Part shown: positions 28,393-39,200 of the stretch, in pieces
Position numbering within the stretch: the first letter of the stretch is position 1
Layout: each line of letters starts with the position of its first letter
Source: Mycolicibacter heraklionensis
GTDB taxonomy: Bacteria > Actinomycetota > Actinomycetes > Mycobacteriales > Mycobacteriaceae
Reading direction: 5' to 3'
Assembly: GCF_019645815.1 (NCBI RefSeq)
Contig: NZ_CP080997.1
Location: forward strand, 1,554,880-1,618,879
DNA length: 64,000 nt
Notes under the pieces: model-generated
Told to the model about the DNA's origin: nothing
Database searches by the model: none
Seen by the model: the letters and a program-made list of their open reading frames with translations, nothing else
Program-made: the position numbers and the translations under genes

Positions 28393-29925
28393 TTACAGCC
28401 CGAAGCCGTCCCAGATGCTCGACAGCGAAGTCCAGAAGTCGGTGAGGTCACCCGACAGGCCCCCGGTCGGGTCGGCGACGCCGAGCAGGTCGGGCCAGAT
28501 TTGCAGCGGATTCCACCCGCCCAACTCGCTGGGCACCGAGGGGACGTCGACACCGCTGTCCGGCCCGCCGGTTCCGGCCCAGGGACCCAGGTACGCCGGA
28601 TCGGTCATCAGCCCCGAATTGACCAGGAGCTCGGACAGGTTTGGGTTGATGCTGTTGAGGTAGTCAACGATCTGATCTTCAGTTCCCGGGGTCAGCGTGA
28701 ACACCCCGGTTTGCAGACCCGCCACGGTGGCGTCGATCTGTTCGGGTGTCGGCGCGTTCGCCAGGCCTGAGCTGTTGAGGCTGAGCCACTCGCTGATCAG
28801 CGGGCTGGGCGGCCCGACGTTTTGGATCGACTGCACCAGGTCCGCCGTGGTGAGGCCGAAGGGCGGGGCGAACGGGGACTGGTCGCACAGCGCGGGGCAC
28901 AGCGGGCTTCCGGGGGAGAACGGGTCGAAGTCCACCACGGCTCCGGCAGCCAGAGCTTTCAGGGCCTCGGACACGTCATCCGGGCTGACCAGCTGGAAGC
29001 CATTGAGGTTGACCGGTGCCTCCAGGCTCTGGAACCACTGCTCGAACGGCCCGAGTGGATTGAGTTGGACGTTGACGCCCGACCACGGCATCAAGTTCTC
29101 ACCATCGGATCCGGTTGTGGTGCCCGGGAAGCCGAAGCCCGGTTGAGCCTGGCTGCCCGGTACCGAGTCGAGCGGGGCGCCCGGCACCGAACCGCCCGGA
29201 CCGACACCTGCTGAGGGGTCCGCGATTCCGGCCGCCGTCGGATTGGCGGTGTCGGCGGCTGTGCTGGGAAACTGATATCCAGTGAGCAGCTGCTGCAACG
29301 GCACCTGCAACCAGTGGCTGAAAAGGGGTAATTGGTTGTCGGCGTTGGGAAAGTTGGTAAACACCTTCTCGAAGTCGATCAACCTGTCGATCCCGGTAAC
29401 ACCGGTGATCGGGTCCGTCGGCACCATCGGCGAGCATTGGACGGCGTCGCACGAGGCGCTGACCGGGAGCTCGGCCGCGGCCAGCATGGCGAACTGTTGC
29501 CCCAGGCCCGCGGTCCCGTTCGCCAGCAGGGTCGGATCGATCTCTGGCTGGTCGAGGCCCGAGATCTGCGGCGCGAACGGAAATAGGTAGTCGAAGATGG
29601 CCATGAAGTGCCCCGGGTCGCCGGGGTCCTCGCCCCACAGGTTCGTCGCGCTTGGGGTCCACCAGGTGCCGGTCCAGAAGAAGGAATCCGCTAGTACATC
29701 AGTGGCGGCGACTTCGTTGGCCGGGATATTGAAGAGGTCTTGGAACAGGTTGAAGGGGACGTTGAGCACGGAATCGTCGGCCACCAGGCGCACCGCCCGG
29801 TCGACAACCGACATCCCCGCCGACCACGGCTTGACCGGCGCGACCGTGGCTGCGACCACGGCGCTCGCCGCAGCCAACACCCAGCCTTTCCGCGCATGCC
29901 GATGAGGTTGTGTTGCCTTGACCAT
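28393..29925 (-). CDS. Exported mycobacterial protein of unknown function
   Basis: This 510-residue protein has a signal peptide (basic RHARKGWVLAAASAVVAATVAP) and then a region rich in aromatic and acidic residues, including NVPFNLFQDLFNIPANEV, FFWTGTWWTPSATNLWGED and HFMAIFDYLFPFAPQISG. The middle is a Pro/Gly/Thr-rich linker and the C-terminal third repeats short DLLVSGL-type segments. I do not recognise a catalytic motif. The composition resembles secreted mycobacterial proteins linked to the PE/PPE world but has no PE or PPE domain. It lies directly after tRNA-Leu in the convergent orientation and has no counterpart in the Rv1343c-Rv1344 interval of M. tuberculosis. Confidence 0.75.
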   Translation of the reverse strand: MVKATQPHRHARKGWVLAAASAVVAATVAPVKPWSAGMSVVDRAVRLVADDSVLNVPFNLFQDLFNIPANEVAATDVLADSFFWTGTWWTPSATNLWGEDPGDPGHFMAIFDYLFPFAPQISGLDQPEIDPTLLANGTAGLGQQFAMLAAAELPVSASCDAVQCSPMVPTDPITGVTGIDRLIDFEKVFTNFPNADNQLPLFSHWLQVPLQQLLTGYQFPSTAADTANPTAAGIADPSAGVGPGGSVPGAPLDSVPGSQAQPGFGFPGTTTGSDGENLMPWSGVNVQLNPLGPFEQWFQSLEAPVNLNGFQLVSPDDVSEALKALAAGAVVDFDPFSPGSPLCPALCDQSPFAPPFGLTTADLVQSIQNVGPPSPLISEWLSLNSSGLANAPTPEQIDATVAGLQTGVFTLTPGTEDQIVDYLNSINPNLSELLVNSGLMTDPAYLGPWAGTGGPDSGVDVPSVPSELGGWNPLQIWPDLLGVADPTGGLSGDLTDFWTSLSSIWDGFGL

Positions 29926-30328
29926 GTCTTCCCCCGATAGTCAGACCACTCACGTGGTTCGACCGTCCCCTTGACGACGCATCAGCCGGGCGTTGCTGCG
30001 ATGACTGGAGCGGCCGGCTGAAAGCGTGAGGCGAACGATAGACCGGGTTCCTGATAGGTCTATCCCATCCAGCTAATAAATTTGACGCCGAGGATCGCGC
30101 TGTTCCGCCCCGCCCCGGCCAGCCTTTTGAACAGGTATTTTATGCCTCGGTGGCGCGGACAGCCGCGCGCCGGACAGGGAACTTTCAGTGCCCTTCCAGC
30201 TAACGCGTGGCCGAAGGGGCTGCAGTGAACGGCAAAGGTCGGTTCGTCGGCTGCTCGACTTCGCCCCTCCGCTGCCGCCGCCGGTGTCAGAATGAACGAT
30301 GCCGTCGTCCGTGGATTGGTGCAGCGCG
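29926..30328. other. 403-base gene-free region with a perfect inverted repeat
   Basis: No coding frame is supported here. It separates two divergent exported-protein genes. It is visibly more AT-rich around 30070-30145 and contains one clear dyad, GATAGACC/GGTCTATC, at 30037-30064. Confidence 0.6.
30037..30064. repeat. 8-base perfect inverted repeat, 12-base spacer
   Basis: GATAGACC (30037-30044) and GGTCTATC (30057-30064) are exact reverse complements. The dyad lies 112 bases upstream of the exported-protein gene starting at 29925 on the minus strand. It could be an operator or an RNA hairpin, and neither role is established. Confidence 0.5.
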
Positions 30329-30694
30329 ATGAAGATGTGGGTGGCCAGCGCGTTCAGCGTTGCGATGGTCGGCGCCGGAGTTCTTGCGCCGATACCGGTC
30401 GCCGTGGCGCAACCCGACCAGGACCAGGTGTTCTTCGACGAACTGGAACAGCAGGGGGTGCACCCCGACTACGACAAGCAGATCTGCGGCAGCATCAAGT
30501 GCGAGTCGCTGCGCACTCTGCTGGTCCAGGAGGGCCACGCGGTCTGCGTGGCGCTGGCCGACTCACCCCGGCTGGTGCCGGCCTCGGTCATCGCGAATCT
30601 GGAAGTGCCGCCCGACCAAGCGCACGCCATCATCAACGCGTCTCGGCACGCCTACTGCCCGCAGCTGCCGGACCCATATTCGTTGGCGCCCTAA
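30329..30694 (+). CDS. Secreted DUF732 protein
   Basis: This 121-residue secreted protein has a clear signal peptide (MKMWVASAFSVAMVGAGVLA with cleavage near AVA-QPDQ). The mature part has the DUF732 pattern: FFDELEQQGVHPDYDKQICG, paired cysteines (ICGSIKCES), HAVCVALAD and a C-terminal IINASRHAYCPQLPD. Small DUF732 proteins are abundant in mycobacteria and mostly uncharacterised. ATG 30329 is favoured over an in-frame ATG at 30299 because it gives a compact signal peptide. It converges on the MFS gene with four bases between. Confidence 0.85.
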   Translation: MKMWVASAFSVAMVGAGVLAPIPVAVAQPDQDQVFFDELEQQGVHPDYDKQICGSIKCESLRTLLVQEGHAVCVALADSPRLVPASVIANLEVPPDQAHAIINASRHAYCPQLPDPYSLAP

Positions 30695-30698
30695 CGGC

Positions 30699-31955
30699 TC
30701 AGTGCTCGGACACGGCCACGGGCATGGGCGTTTGGCCGAACGTCTCGGAGTCTCGGGCTTTCCGCCCGTAGATCACCACGCCGACGGCGGCCACCGCCCA
30801 GACGATGTACTGCATCGTCCAGGCCAGCCGGAACGCCGCGAATGAATAGCCCCCGGTCATGGCGATAACCATTCCCATCGCCTGCATGATGAGCAGGGTG
30901 GCGATGAAGCCGCCGGTGTTGACCATGCCTTGCGCGGTGCCCAACGCCGCTGGCGGATTGTAGGTACGGGCGAAGTCGAAGGCCAGCATCGACACCGGCT
31001 GACCCGCCGAGATCACCAGGATCAGCACCACCAACAGCCAGTGCGGCGCGGGGTGCGGCAGCGCCAACAGCACTGTCCAGGTCGCTGCGATCAGCGCGAT
31101 CATCGTCAGCGCCACGTTCGACCGGTGCCGGGGCCAGCGCGCCGAGATGGTTCCGACCAACAGCCCCACCACGATGAAGGGCGCCACCGACAGCGTCAGC
31201 ACCACACCCGCCACGCCGCGCGAAAGGCCTTGTGCGGTAGTCAGGTATGGCACCCCCCACATCAGCGCGAACACGCCGGGCGAAAACGCGTTGCCCATAT
31301 GGGTGAAGAAGCCCGCTTTGGTCCCCGGCCGCGACCACACCGTTTTGATCTCACCGAACGCGTCCCGGAAAGTCCGCGCGTGGACGGCGGCCGGCGTCGC
31401 CGGCGGGGCGTCGCGTACCACGGCCAGCGTCAGCGTGCCCGCGAACAAGCCCAGCCCTGCCGCCGAGAGGTAGGCGGCCGCCCAGCCGCCGTGCAGCAGA
31501 ATTGCGAGGAACGGCACTGCCGAGAGGAACTGGCCGAACTGGCCGCAGATGCCGGTGAGTTGGGTGAGCAGTGGAACACGTTTGGCGGCAAACCAATTGG
31601 GGAGCAGACGGATGACCGAGATGAAGATGAACGAGTCACCCAGGCCGATGGCGCCGTACGCGCCGACCGCGGTGGGCAGCGAATGCGTCAGCGAGAGCGT
31701 GAGTTGGGCCGCGGAGAGCACCGTGACACCGGTGGCGATCATCGCCCGGGGACCGAAGCGGTCCAGCAGCACGCCGGCCGGAATCTGCATGGCGGCATAG
31801 ACGATCAGCTGCACGATCACGAACGACGACAACGTGCTCGGGCCGGCGTGGAAGCGTTCTGCTGCGTCGAGACCCGATACCCCGAAGGTGGTCCGGTCCA
31901 GCACGGCCACCAAATAGGACAGCAGGCCGGTGCCCCACACGATCCAGGGACGCAA
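30699..31955 (-). CDS. MFS transporter
   Basis: This is an approximately 418-residue major facilitator with 12 predicted membrane segments. The first is VWGTGLLSYLVAVLDRTTFG, the cytoplasmic loop motif after helix 2 reads GVLLDRFGPRAMIATG, and the second half begins after a short loop RTFRDAFGEIKTVW. The substrate cannot be read from the sequence. The start is uncertain. TTG 31955 (MRPWIVWGTG) has an AAGGTAGG ribosome site upstream and the usual N terminus of this subfamily, while an in-frame GTG at 32006 would add 17 residues. The gene is divergent from the DUF1906 gene. Confidence 0.85.
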   Translation of the reverse strand: MRPWIVWGTGLLSYLVAVLDRTTFGVSGLDAAERFHAGPSTLSSFVIVQLIVYAAMQIPAGVLLDRFGPRAMIATGVTVLSAAQLTLSLTHSLPTAVGAYGAIGLGDSFIFISVIRLLPNWFAAKRVPLLTQLTGICGQFGQFLSAVPFLAILLHGGWAAAYLSAAGLGLFAGTLTLAVVRDAPPATPAAVHARTFRDAFGEIKTVWSRPGTKAGFFTHMGNAFSPGVFALMWGVPYLTTAQGLSRGVAGVVLTLSVAPFIVVGLLVGTISARWPRHRSNVALTMIALIAATWTVLLALPHPAPHWLLVVLILVISAGQPVSMLAFDFARTYNPPAALGTAQGMVNTGGFIATLLIMQAMGMVIAMTGGYSFAAFRLAWTMQYIVWAVAAVGVVIYGRKARDSETFGQTPMPVAVSEH

Positions 31956-32060
31956 TTGAGGCCTACCTTGTCTGTCTGTTGCGGGACACGCGCTATGGTC
32001 GCACACGATTTCGGCCTGATATTCGTCGGTGACCGGCGAAAACCCGGGCGAAGTCTGTCT

Positions 32061-32066
32061 TAGTCT
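32061..32066 (+). promoter_or_regulatory. Leaderless -10 element TAGTCT for the DUF1906 gene
   Basis: TAGTCT is followed by 7 bases and GTG 32074. This supports that GTG over the adjacent in-frame GTG at 32077. Confidence 0.55.
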
Positions 32067-32073
32067 GTGACGC

Positions 32074-32796
32074 GTGGTGATATCACGGCGCGACGTGTTC
32101 AAACTCGCTGCGACGGTGCCCGCGGCGGCCGGGCTTGGCGCCGGGGTCTCGGCGCTGCTCGCCGCGGCCGCCGAGGCGGCACCGCTGGGCATTCTGCTGG
32201 ATTATTCGGCCGGGGTTTTGTCGGCCGGCGCGATCAAGGCTTCCGGTGCGGCGGGTGCTATCCGCTATGTGTCGGACCGCCGGCCCGGCGCTGAGTGGAT
32301 GCTCGGCAAGCCGATTCAGCCGGCCGAGGCACGGGACCTGCAGGAGAACGGACTCACGATCGTCTCCTGCTACCAGTTCGGAAAGCAGGCGACCGCAGAC
32401 TGGCTGGGCGGCCAGGACGCCGGTGTGGACCACGCCAAGCGTGGCGCGCAGTTGCATACCGCGGCCGGCGGCCCGGACAGCGCGCCGATCTATGCCTCGA
32501 TCGACGACAACCCTTCCTACGAGCAGTACAAGGACCAGGTTGCGCCGTATCTGCGGGGATGGCAGTCGGTGATCGGGCCGGAGCGCACCGGCGTCTATGC
32601 CAACTCCACGACCATCGAGTGGGCGCTGCAGGACGGTCTGGGCTCCTGCTTCTGGCAGCACAACTTCGGTTCCCCCGGCGGCATCGCCCATCCGGCCGCC
32701 AATTTGCATCAGGTGGAGATCGACAGGCGCACCGTCGGCGGCGTTGGTGTGGACATCAACGAGATCCTGGCGCCCCAGTTCGGTCAGTGGGTTTGA
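32074..32796 (+). CDS. Tat-exported DUF1906 glycoside-hydrolase-like protein (Rv2525c-like)
   Basis: This 240-residue protein carries a twin-arginine signal (ISRRDVFKLAATVPAAAGLG) and a DUF1906 domain, a TIM-barrel glycoside-hydrolase-like fold. Supporting segments are GILLDYSAGVLSAGAIK, AIRYVSDRRPGAEWMLGKPI, APIYASIDDNPSYEQYK and FWQHNFGSPGGIAHPAANLH. It closely follows M. tuberculosis Rv2525c, a Tat substrate linked to cell-wall properties, and as there it lies immediately upstream of fas on the same strand. The acidic residues of SIDDNPS are candidate active-site residues by analogy with lysozyme-like barrels, but no substrate is established. Confidence 0.92.
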   Translation: MVISRRDVFKLAATVPAAAGLGAGVSALLAAAAEAAPLGILLDYSAGVLSAGAIKASGAAGAIRYVSDRRPGAEWMLGKPIQPAEARDLQENGLTIVSCYQFGKQATADWLGGQDAGVDHAKRGAQLHTAAGGPDSAPIYASIDDNPSYEQYKDQVAPYLRGWQSVIGPERTGVYANSTTIEWALQDGLGSCFWQHNFGSPGGIAHPAANLHQVEIDRRTVGGVGVDINEILAPQFGQWV

Positions 32797-33231
32797 CCAC
32801 GCTCCGGTCGCTGTCCGTCCAGCAAACTGGCGCCGGATCGGGCCGCGCAGGGCGGGGATCGCGGCGCTCGTTCGAGGTCGGAGCCCCGGACGCCGCCAAA
32901 GGCTGTTGGCCTCGCTGATTCAAACATAACGATTAGATAACAATGGAGCCTTGATCTGCGTCGTTGTGGCTACTCGACCGTAACCCCACGCATGCAGGAC
33001 GTTTGTCCCGGATCGTTACGAGCGCCGTCGAGCCCCGTGATATCCGGGGCCGGGTTACCCGAGCGTAGAACTCACCAGTAACCAATTTGCTGCGGAAACG
33101 GCACAGGTTCTTATGACACTCTTACTGCTGAAGCGCGGCCGCGAACACGCGAGAGCCCGCAGTTTGGGCCGGCTATCCCGGCGGGCGTCGATGACGACGC
33201 GACGTTAACCAGGGCAGGGGAGATACATAAC
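32797..33231 (+). promoter_or_regulatory. Upstream region of fas with two dyads
   Basis: These 435 bases contain no supported gene and must hold the fas promoter and operator, which in M. tuberculosis is bound by the acyl-CoA-responsive activator FasR. Two inverted repeats stand next to each other: GCCCCG/CGGGGC with a 7-base spacer (33032-33050) and CGGGTTACCCG (33051-33061). A ribosome site GGGGAG lies at 33217-33222. An AT-rich stretch (AACATAACGATTAGATAACA) begins near 32924. Which of these FasR or sigma factors use is not shown by the sequence. Confidence 0.5.
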
Positions 33232-36200
33232 GTGACGATCCACGAACACGACCGGGTTTCCGCTGACGGAGCAGGCTCGGGGCGCTTCGCCAGCGCCTCG
33301 TCCGCTCTGGTGGATCGGTTGACGGCCGGCGAGCCGTACGCGGTGGCCTTCGGCGGGCAGGGCAGTGCCTGGCTGGAGTCGCTCGAAGAGCTGGTGTCTT
33401 CGGCCGGCATCGAGACGGAGCTGGCCACGTTGGCCGGTGAGGCCGACCTGCTGCTCGAGCCGATCGCCAAGGAACTTGTTGTGGTCCGGCCCATCGGCTT
33501 CGAGCCGCTGCAATGGGTGCGGGCGCTGGCAGCCGAGGACCCGATCCCGTCGGCCAAGCAGCTGACCTCGGCCGCCGTGTCGGTGCCGGGCGTGCTGCTG
33601 ACCCAGATCGCGGCGATGCGAGCGATGGAGCGTCAAGGGCTGGACCTGTCGGCCACCCCGCCTGTCGCGGCGGCCGGGCACTCGCAGGGCATTCTGGCCG
33701 TCGAGTCGCTGAAAGCGGGCGGCGCCAACGACGTCCAGCTGCTCGCGATCGCCCAGCTGATCGGGGCGGCCGGAACGCTGGTGGCCCGTCGCCGTGGAAT
33801 CTCGGTCCTGGGGGACCGCCCGCCGATGGTGTCGGTCACCAACGTCGACCCGGAGCGCATCCGGCAACTGTTGGACGAGTTCGCCACCGACGTGCGCACG
33901 GTGCTTCCGCCGGTGCTGTCCATCCGCAACGGTCGCCGCGCCGTGGTGATCACCGGAACCCCCGAGCAGCTGTCCCGCTTCGAGCTGTACTGCGAGCAGA
34001 TCGCCGAGAAAGAGGCCGCCGAGCGCAAGAACAAGCTGCGTGGCGGTGCGGTCTTCGCTCCGGTCTTCGAGCCGGTGCAGGTCGAGGTCGGCTTCCACTC
34101 GCCGCGACTGTCCGACGGCATCGAGATCGTCGCGCAGTGGGCCGCCAAGGTGGGCCTCGATGTCGAGCTGACCCGCCAGCTGGCCGACTCGATCCTGGTG
34201 GGTCAGGTCGACTGGGTCGACGAGGTCACCGCGTTGCACGACGCGGGTGCCCGCTGGATTCTGGATCTGGGACCCGGCGACATCCTGACCCGGCTGACCG
34301 CGCCGGTGATCCGCGGCCTGGGCATCGGGATCGTGCCGGTGGCCACCCGCGGTGGTCAGCGCAATCTGTTCACCATCGGCGCCGTCCCGGAGGTCGCCCG
34401 GCCCTGGACCAGCTACGCCCCGTCGGTGGTTCAGCTGCCCGACGGCCGGGTCAAGCTCGACACCAAGTTCACCCGGCTGACCGGCCGCTCGCCGATCCTG
34501 CTGGCCGGCATGACGCCGACCACCGTGGACGCCAAGATCGTCGCCGCGGCCGCCAACGCCGGGCACTGGTCTGAGCTGGCCGGCGGTGGGCAGGTCACCG
34601 AGGAGATCTTCAACGACCGGGTCGCGGAGCTGACGACGCTGCTCGAGCCGGGGCGCACCGTCCAGTTCAACTCGCTGTTCTTGGACCCGTACCTGTGGAA
34701 GCTGCAGGTCGGCGGAAAACGGTTGGTGCAGAAGGCGCGTCAGTCCGGCGCCCCGTTCGACGGCCTGGTGATCAGCGCCGGCATCCCCGAGCTGGAAGAG
34801 GCCGTCGAGCTGATCGCCGAGCTCAACGACGCCGGCATCAGCCACGTGGTGTTCAAGCCCGGCACCGTCGAGCAGATCCGGTCGGTGATCCGCATCGCCG
34901 CCGAGGTGCCCACCACCCCGGTGATCGCGCACGTCGAGGGTGGCCGCGCCGGTGGCCACCACTCCTGGGAGGACCTCGACGACCTGCTGCTGGCGACCTA
35001 CTCCGAGCTGCGCTCGCAGCCCAACATCACCCTGTGCGTCGGCGGTGGTATCGGCACTCCCGAGCAGGCCGCCGAATACCTGTCCGGCCGGTGGTCGCAG
35101 CAGCACGGCTTCCCGTTGATGCCCGTTGACGGCATCCTGGTCGGCACCGCGGCGATGGCGACCCTGGAGGCCACCACGTCGCCGGCCGTGAAGCAGATGC
35201 TGGTCGACACCACGGGCACCGACCAGTGGATCGGCGCCGGAAAAGCCCAGGGCGGCATGGCTTCCTCGCGTAGCCAGCTCGGTGCCGACATCCACGAGAT
35301 CGACAACGTCGCCTCCCGGTGCGGCCGGTTGCTCGACGAAGTCGCCGGTGACGGCGAGGCCGTCGCTGCGCGTCGCGACGAGATCATCGCGGCGCTGGCC
35401 GACACCGCCAAACCCTATTTCGGTGATGTCACCGAGATGACCTACGCGCAGTGGCTGCGCCGCTATGTGGAACTGGCCATCGGTGCGGGCGACTCGACCG
35501 CGGACACCGCGTCACCGGACAGCCCGTGGCTGGCCGACACCTGGCGGGAGCGGTTCGGTTCGATGCTGCAGCGCGCCGAAGCGCGACTCAACGAGCTCGA
35601 GTCCGGCCCGATCGAGACGCTGTTCACCGATTCCGAAGGGGGACAGTCGATCCTGGAGCGACCCGCAGAGGCCATCGCGGCGCTGCTGGCCCGCTACCCG
35701 GAGGCCGAGACCGTCCGGCTGCACCCGGCCGACGCGCCGTTCTTCACCCAGCTCTGCAAGACGCCGGGCAAGCCGGTCAACTTCGTGCCGGTGATCGACA
35801 AGGACGTGCGCCGCTGGTGGCGCAGCGACTCGCTGTGGCAGGCGCACGACGCCCGCTACACCGCCGAGCAGGTCTGCATCATTCCGGGCATCACCGCCGT
35901 CGCCGGCATCACTCGCGTCGACGAGCCGGTCGGTGAGCTGCTGGACCGCTTCGAGCAGGCAGCGGTCGACCAGGTGCTGGCCGCCTACCAGAAAGCAGGG
36001 GTGGAGCCTCGATCCGTCACCGCGCGCCGTCAGGGCCGCACCGACGTCACGGGCCCGCTGGCCGTGCTGCTCGACGCTCCCGACGTGCTGTGGGCGGGGC
36101 GTACCGCCACCAACCCGGTGCATCGGATCGGCGCCTCCGACGAGTGGCAGGTGCAGGAGAACCGTGCGGCCACCCATCCGACGACCGGGGCGCGTCTCGA

Positions 36201-39200
36201 GGTCGTCTCGGACACCAATGTTGTGCTCAGCGTGCCGCTGTCCGGTGTCTGGATCAACATTCGCTTCACCGTGCCGGCAGCCGTCGTCGACGGCGCCGCC
36301 CCGCTGGTGTCCACCGAGGACGCCGCCGCCGCGATGCGCGCGGTGCTGGCCATCGCCGCCGGCGTCGACGGCCCGGAGTCCTTGCCGCCGGTGCACAACG
36401 GCTCGGCCACCGTGACCGTGGAGTGGAACCCCGAGCAGGTCGCCGACCACACCGGGGTGACCGCAACGTTCGGCGCGCCGCTGGCGCCGGGACTGTCCAC
36501 CGTGCCCGACGCACTGGTCGGCCGGTGCTGGCCGGCCGTGTTCGCCGCCATCGGCTCGGCGACCACCGGCACCGGATTCCCGGTTGTCGAGGGCCTGCTG
36601 TCGCTGGTGCACCTGGACCACGCGGCACACCTGCTGGCCGCACTGCCGGCGCAACCGGCTGAATTGACCGTCACCGCAACGGCTTCGGCGGCCACCGACA
36701 CCGAGGTCGGCCGTGTCGTCCCGGTGTCCGTCACGGTTGCCGCCGCCGACGGAACCGTGCTGGCCACCCTGGAAGAGCGCTTCGCGATCCGCGGGCGCAC
36801 CGGCGCCACGGAACTGACCGACCCGGTCCGGGCCGGCGGCGCGGTCTCCGACAACGCCACCGACACCCCGCGCCGCCGCCGGCGCGACGTCACCATCACC
36901 GCGCCGGTCGACATGCGGCCGTTCGCGGCGGTCTCCGGCGACTACAACCCGATCCACACCGACCGGGCCGCCGCGCTGCTGGCCGGTCTGGAATCGCCCA
37001 TCGTGCACGGCATGTGGCTCTCGGCCGCGGCCCAGCACGTGGTGACCGCCACCGACGGGCAGGCCCGCCCGCCGGCCCGGCTGGTCGGCTGGACCGCGCG
37101 TTTCCTGGGCATGGTGAAGCCCGGTGACGAGGTCGACTTCCGGGTGGACCGGGTCGGAATCGACCTGGGCGCAGAGGTTTTGGAGGTGTCCGCACGGATC
37201 GGCTCAGACCTGGTGATGTCGGCGACCGCCCGACTGACCGCCCCCAAGACCGTCTACGCCTTCCCGGGTCAGGGCATCCAGCACAAGGGCATGGGCATGG
37301 AGGTCCGCGCCCGGTCCAAGGCTGCGCGCAAGGTGTGGGACTCCGCGGACAAGTTCACCCGCGAAACCCTCGGCTTCTCGGTGCTGCACGTGGTGCGCGA
37401 CAACCCGACGTCCCTGATCGCCTCCGGTGTGCACTACCAGCACCCCGACGGCGTGCTGTACCTGACGCAGTTCACCCAGGTGGCGATGGCCACCGTGGCG
37501 GCCGCGCAGGTCGCCGAGATGCGCGAGCAGGGCGCGTTCGTCGAGGGTGCGATCGCCTGCGGTCACTCCGTCGGCGAGTACACCGCGCTGGCGTGCGTCA
37601 GCGGTGTCTACGAGCTCGAAGCGCTGCTGGAGGTGGTGTTCCACCGCGGCTCGAAGATGCACGACATCGTGCCGCGTGACGCCATGGGCCGGTCCAACTA
37701 CAGACTGGCCGCCATCCGCCCGTCGCAGATCGACCTCGACGACGCCGACGTCACCGCGTTCGTGGACGAGATCTCCGAGCGCACCGGGGAATTCCTGCAG
37801 ATCGTCAACTTCAACCTGCGCGGCTCGCAGTACGCGATCGCCGGGACGGTCGCCGGCCTGGAGGCGCTGGAGGCCGAGGTCGAGCGGCGCCGCGAGATCA
37901 GCGGAGGCAAGCGCTCGTTCATCCTGGTGCCCGGCATCGACGTGCCGTTCCACTCCAGCGTGCTGCGTATCGGCGTGGACGACTTCCGGCGTTCGCTGGA
38001 GCGGGTCATGCCGCGTGACCAGGACCCGGCGCTGATCATCGGCCGCTACATCCCCAACCTGGTGCCCAAGCCATTCACCCTGGACCGGGAGTTCATCCAG
38101 GAGATTCGCGACCTGGTGCCGGCCGAGCCGCTCGACGAGGTGCTGGCCGACTACGACACCTGGCGCAACGAGAAGCCCGCCGAACTGTGCCGCAAGATCG
38201 TCATCGAGTTGCTGGCCTGGCAGTTCGCCAGCCCGGTGCGCTGGATCGAAACCCAGGACCTGCTGTTCATCGAGCAGGCGGCCGGCGGGTTGGGCGTGGA
38301 ACGGTTCGTCGAGATCGGGGTGAAGACCGCCCCGACGGTCGCCGGACTGGCCACCAACACGCTCAAGCTGCCCGAGTACGCCCACAGCACCGTGGAAGTG
38401 CTCAACGCTGAGCGGGACGCCGCGGTGCTGTTCGCCACCGACACCGACCCCGAGCCGGAGCCCGAGGAGGAAGCGGCACCGGCCGAGGGGGCGGCGGACG
38501 CCGCCCCGACCGAGGCCGCTCCGGCACCGGCCGCCCCGGCCGCTCCGTCGGGTGGCCCGCGCCCCGACGACATCGCGTTCGACGCCGCCGACGCCACCTG
38601 CGCGCTGATCGCACTGAGCGCCAAGATGCGCATCGACCAGATCGAGGCGCTGGACTCCATCGAGTCCATCACCGACGGCGCGTCGTCGCGGCGCAACCAG
38701 CTGTTGGTGGACCTGGGTTCGGAGCTGAACCTGGGCGCCATCGACGGCGCCGCCGAGGCCGACCTGTCCGGACTGAAGTCGCAGGTGACGAAGCTGGCCC
38801 GCACCTACAAGCCGTACGGCCCGGTGCTGACCGACGCGATCAACGACCAGCTCCGCACCATTCTCGGGCCGTCGGGCAAGCGGCCCGGCGCCATCGCCGA
38901 GCGGGTCAAGAAGACCTGGGAGCTCGGTGACGGGTGGGCCAAGCACGTCGCCGTCGAGGTGGCGTTGGGAACCCGCGAAGGCACCAGTGTCCGGGGCGGC
39001 GCCCTGGGCGGGTTGCATGAGGGTGCGCTGGCCGACGCCGCGGCCGTCGACAAGGTCGTCGACGCGGCCGTCCAGGCCGTCGCCGCACGTCGCGGTGTCG
39101 CGGTGTCGCTGCCGTCGGCCGGCGGTGGCGGCGGTGCGACGGTGGACGCCGCCGCGCTGGGCGAGTTCACCGCCCAGATCACCGGCCGCGACGGTGTGCT

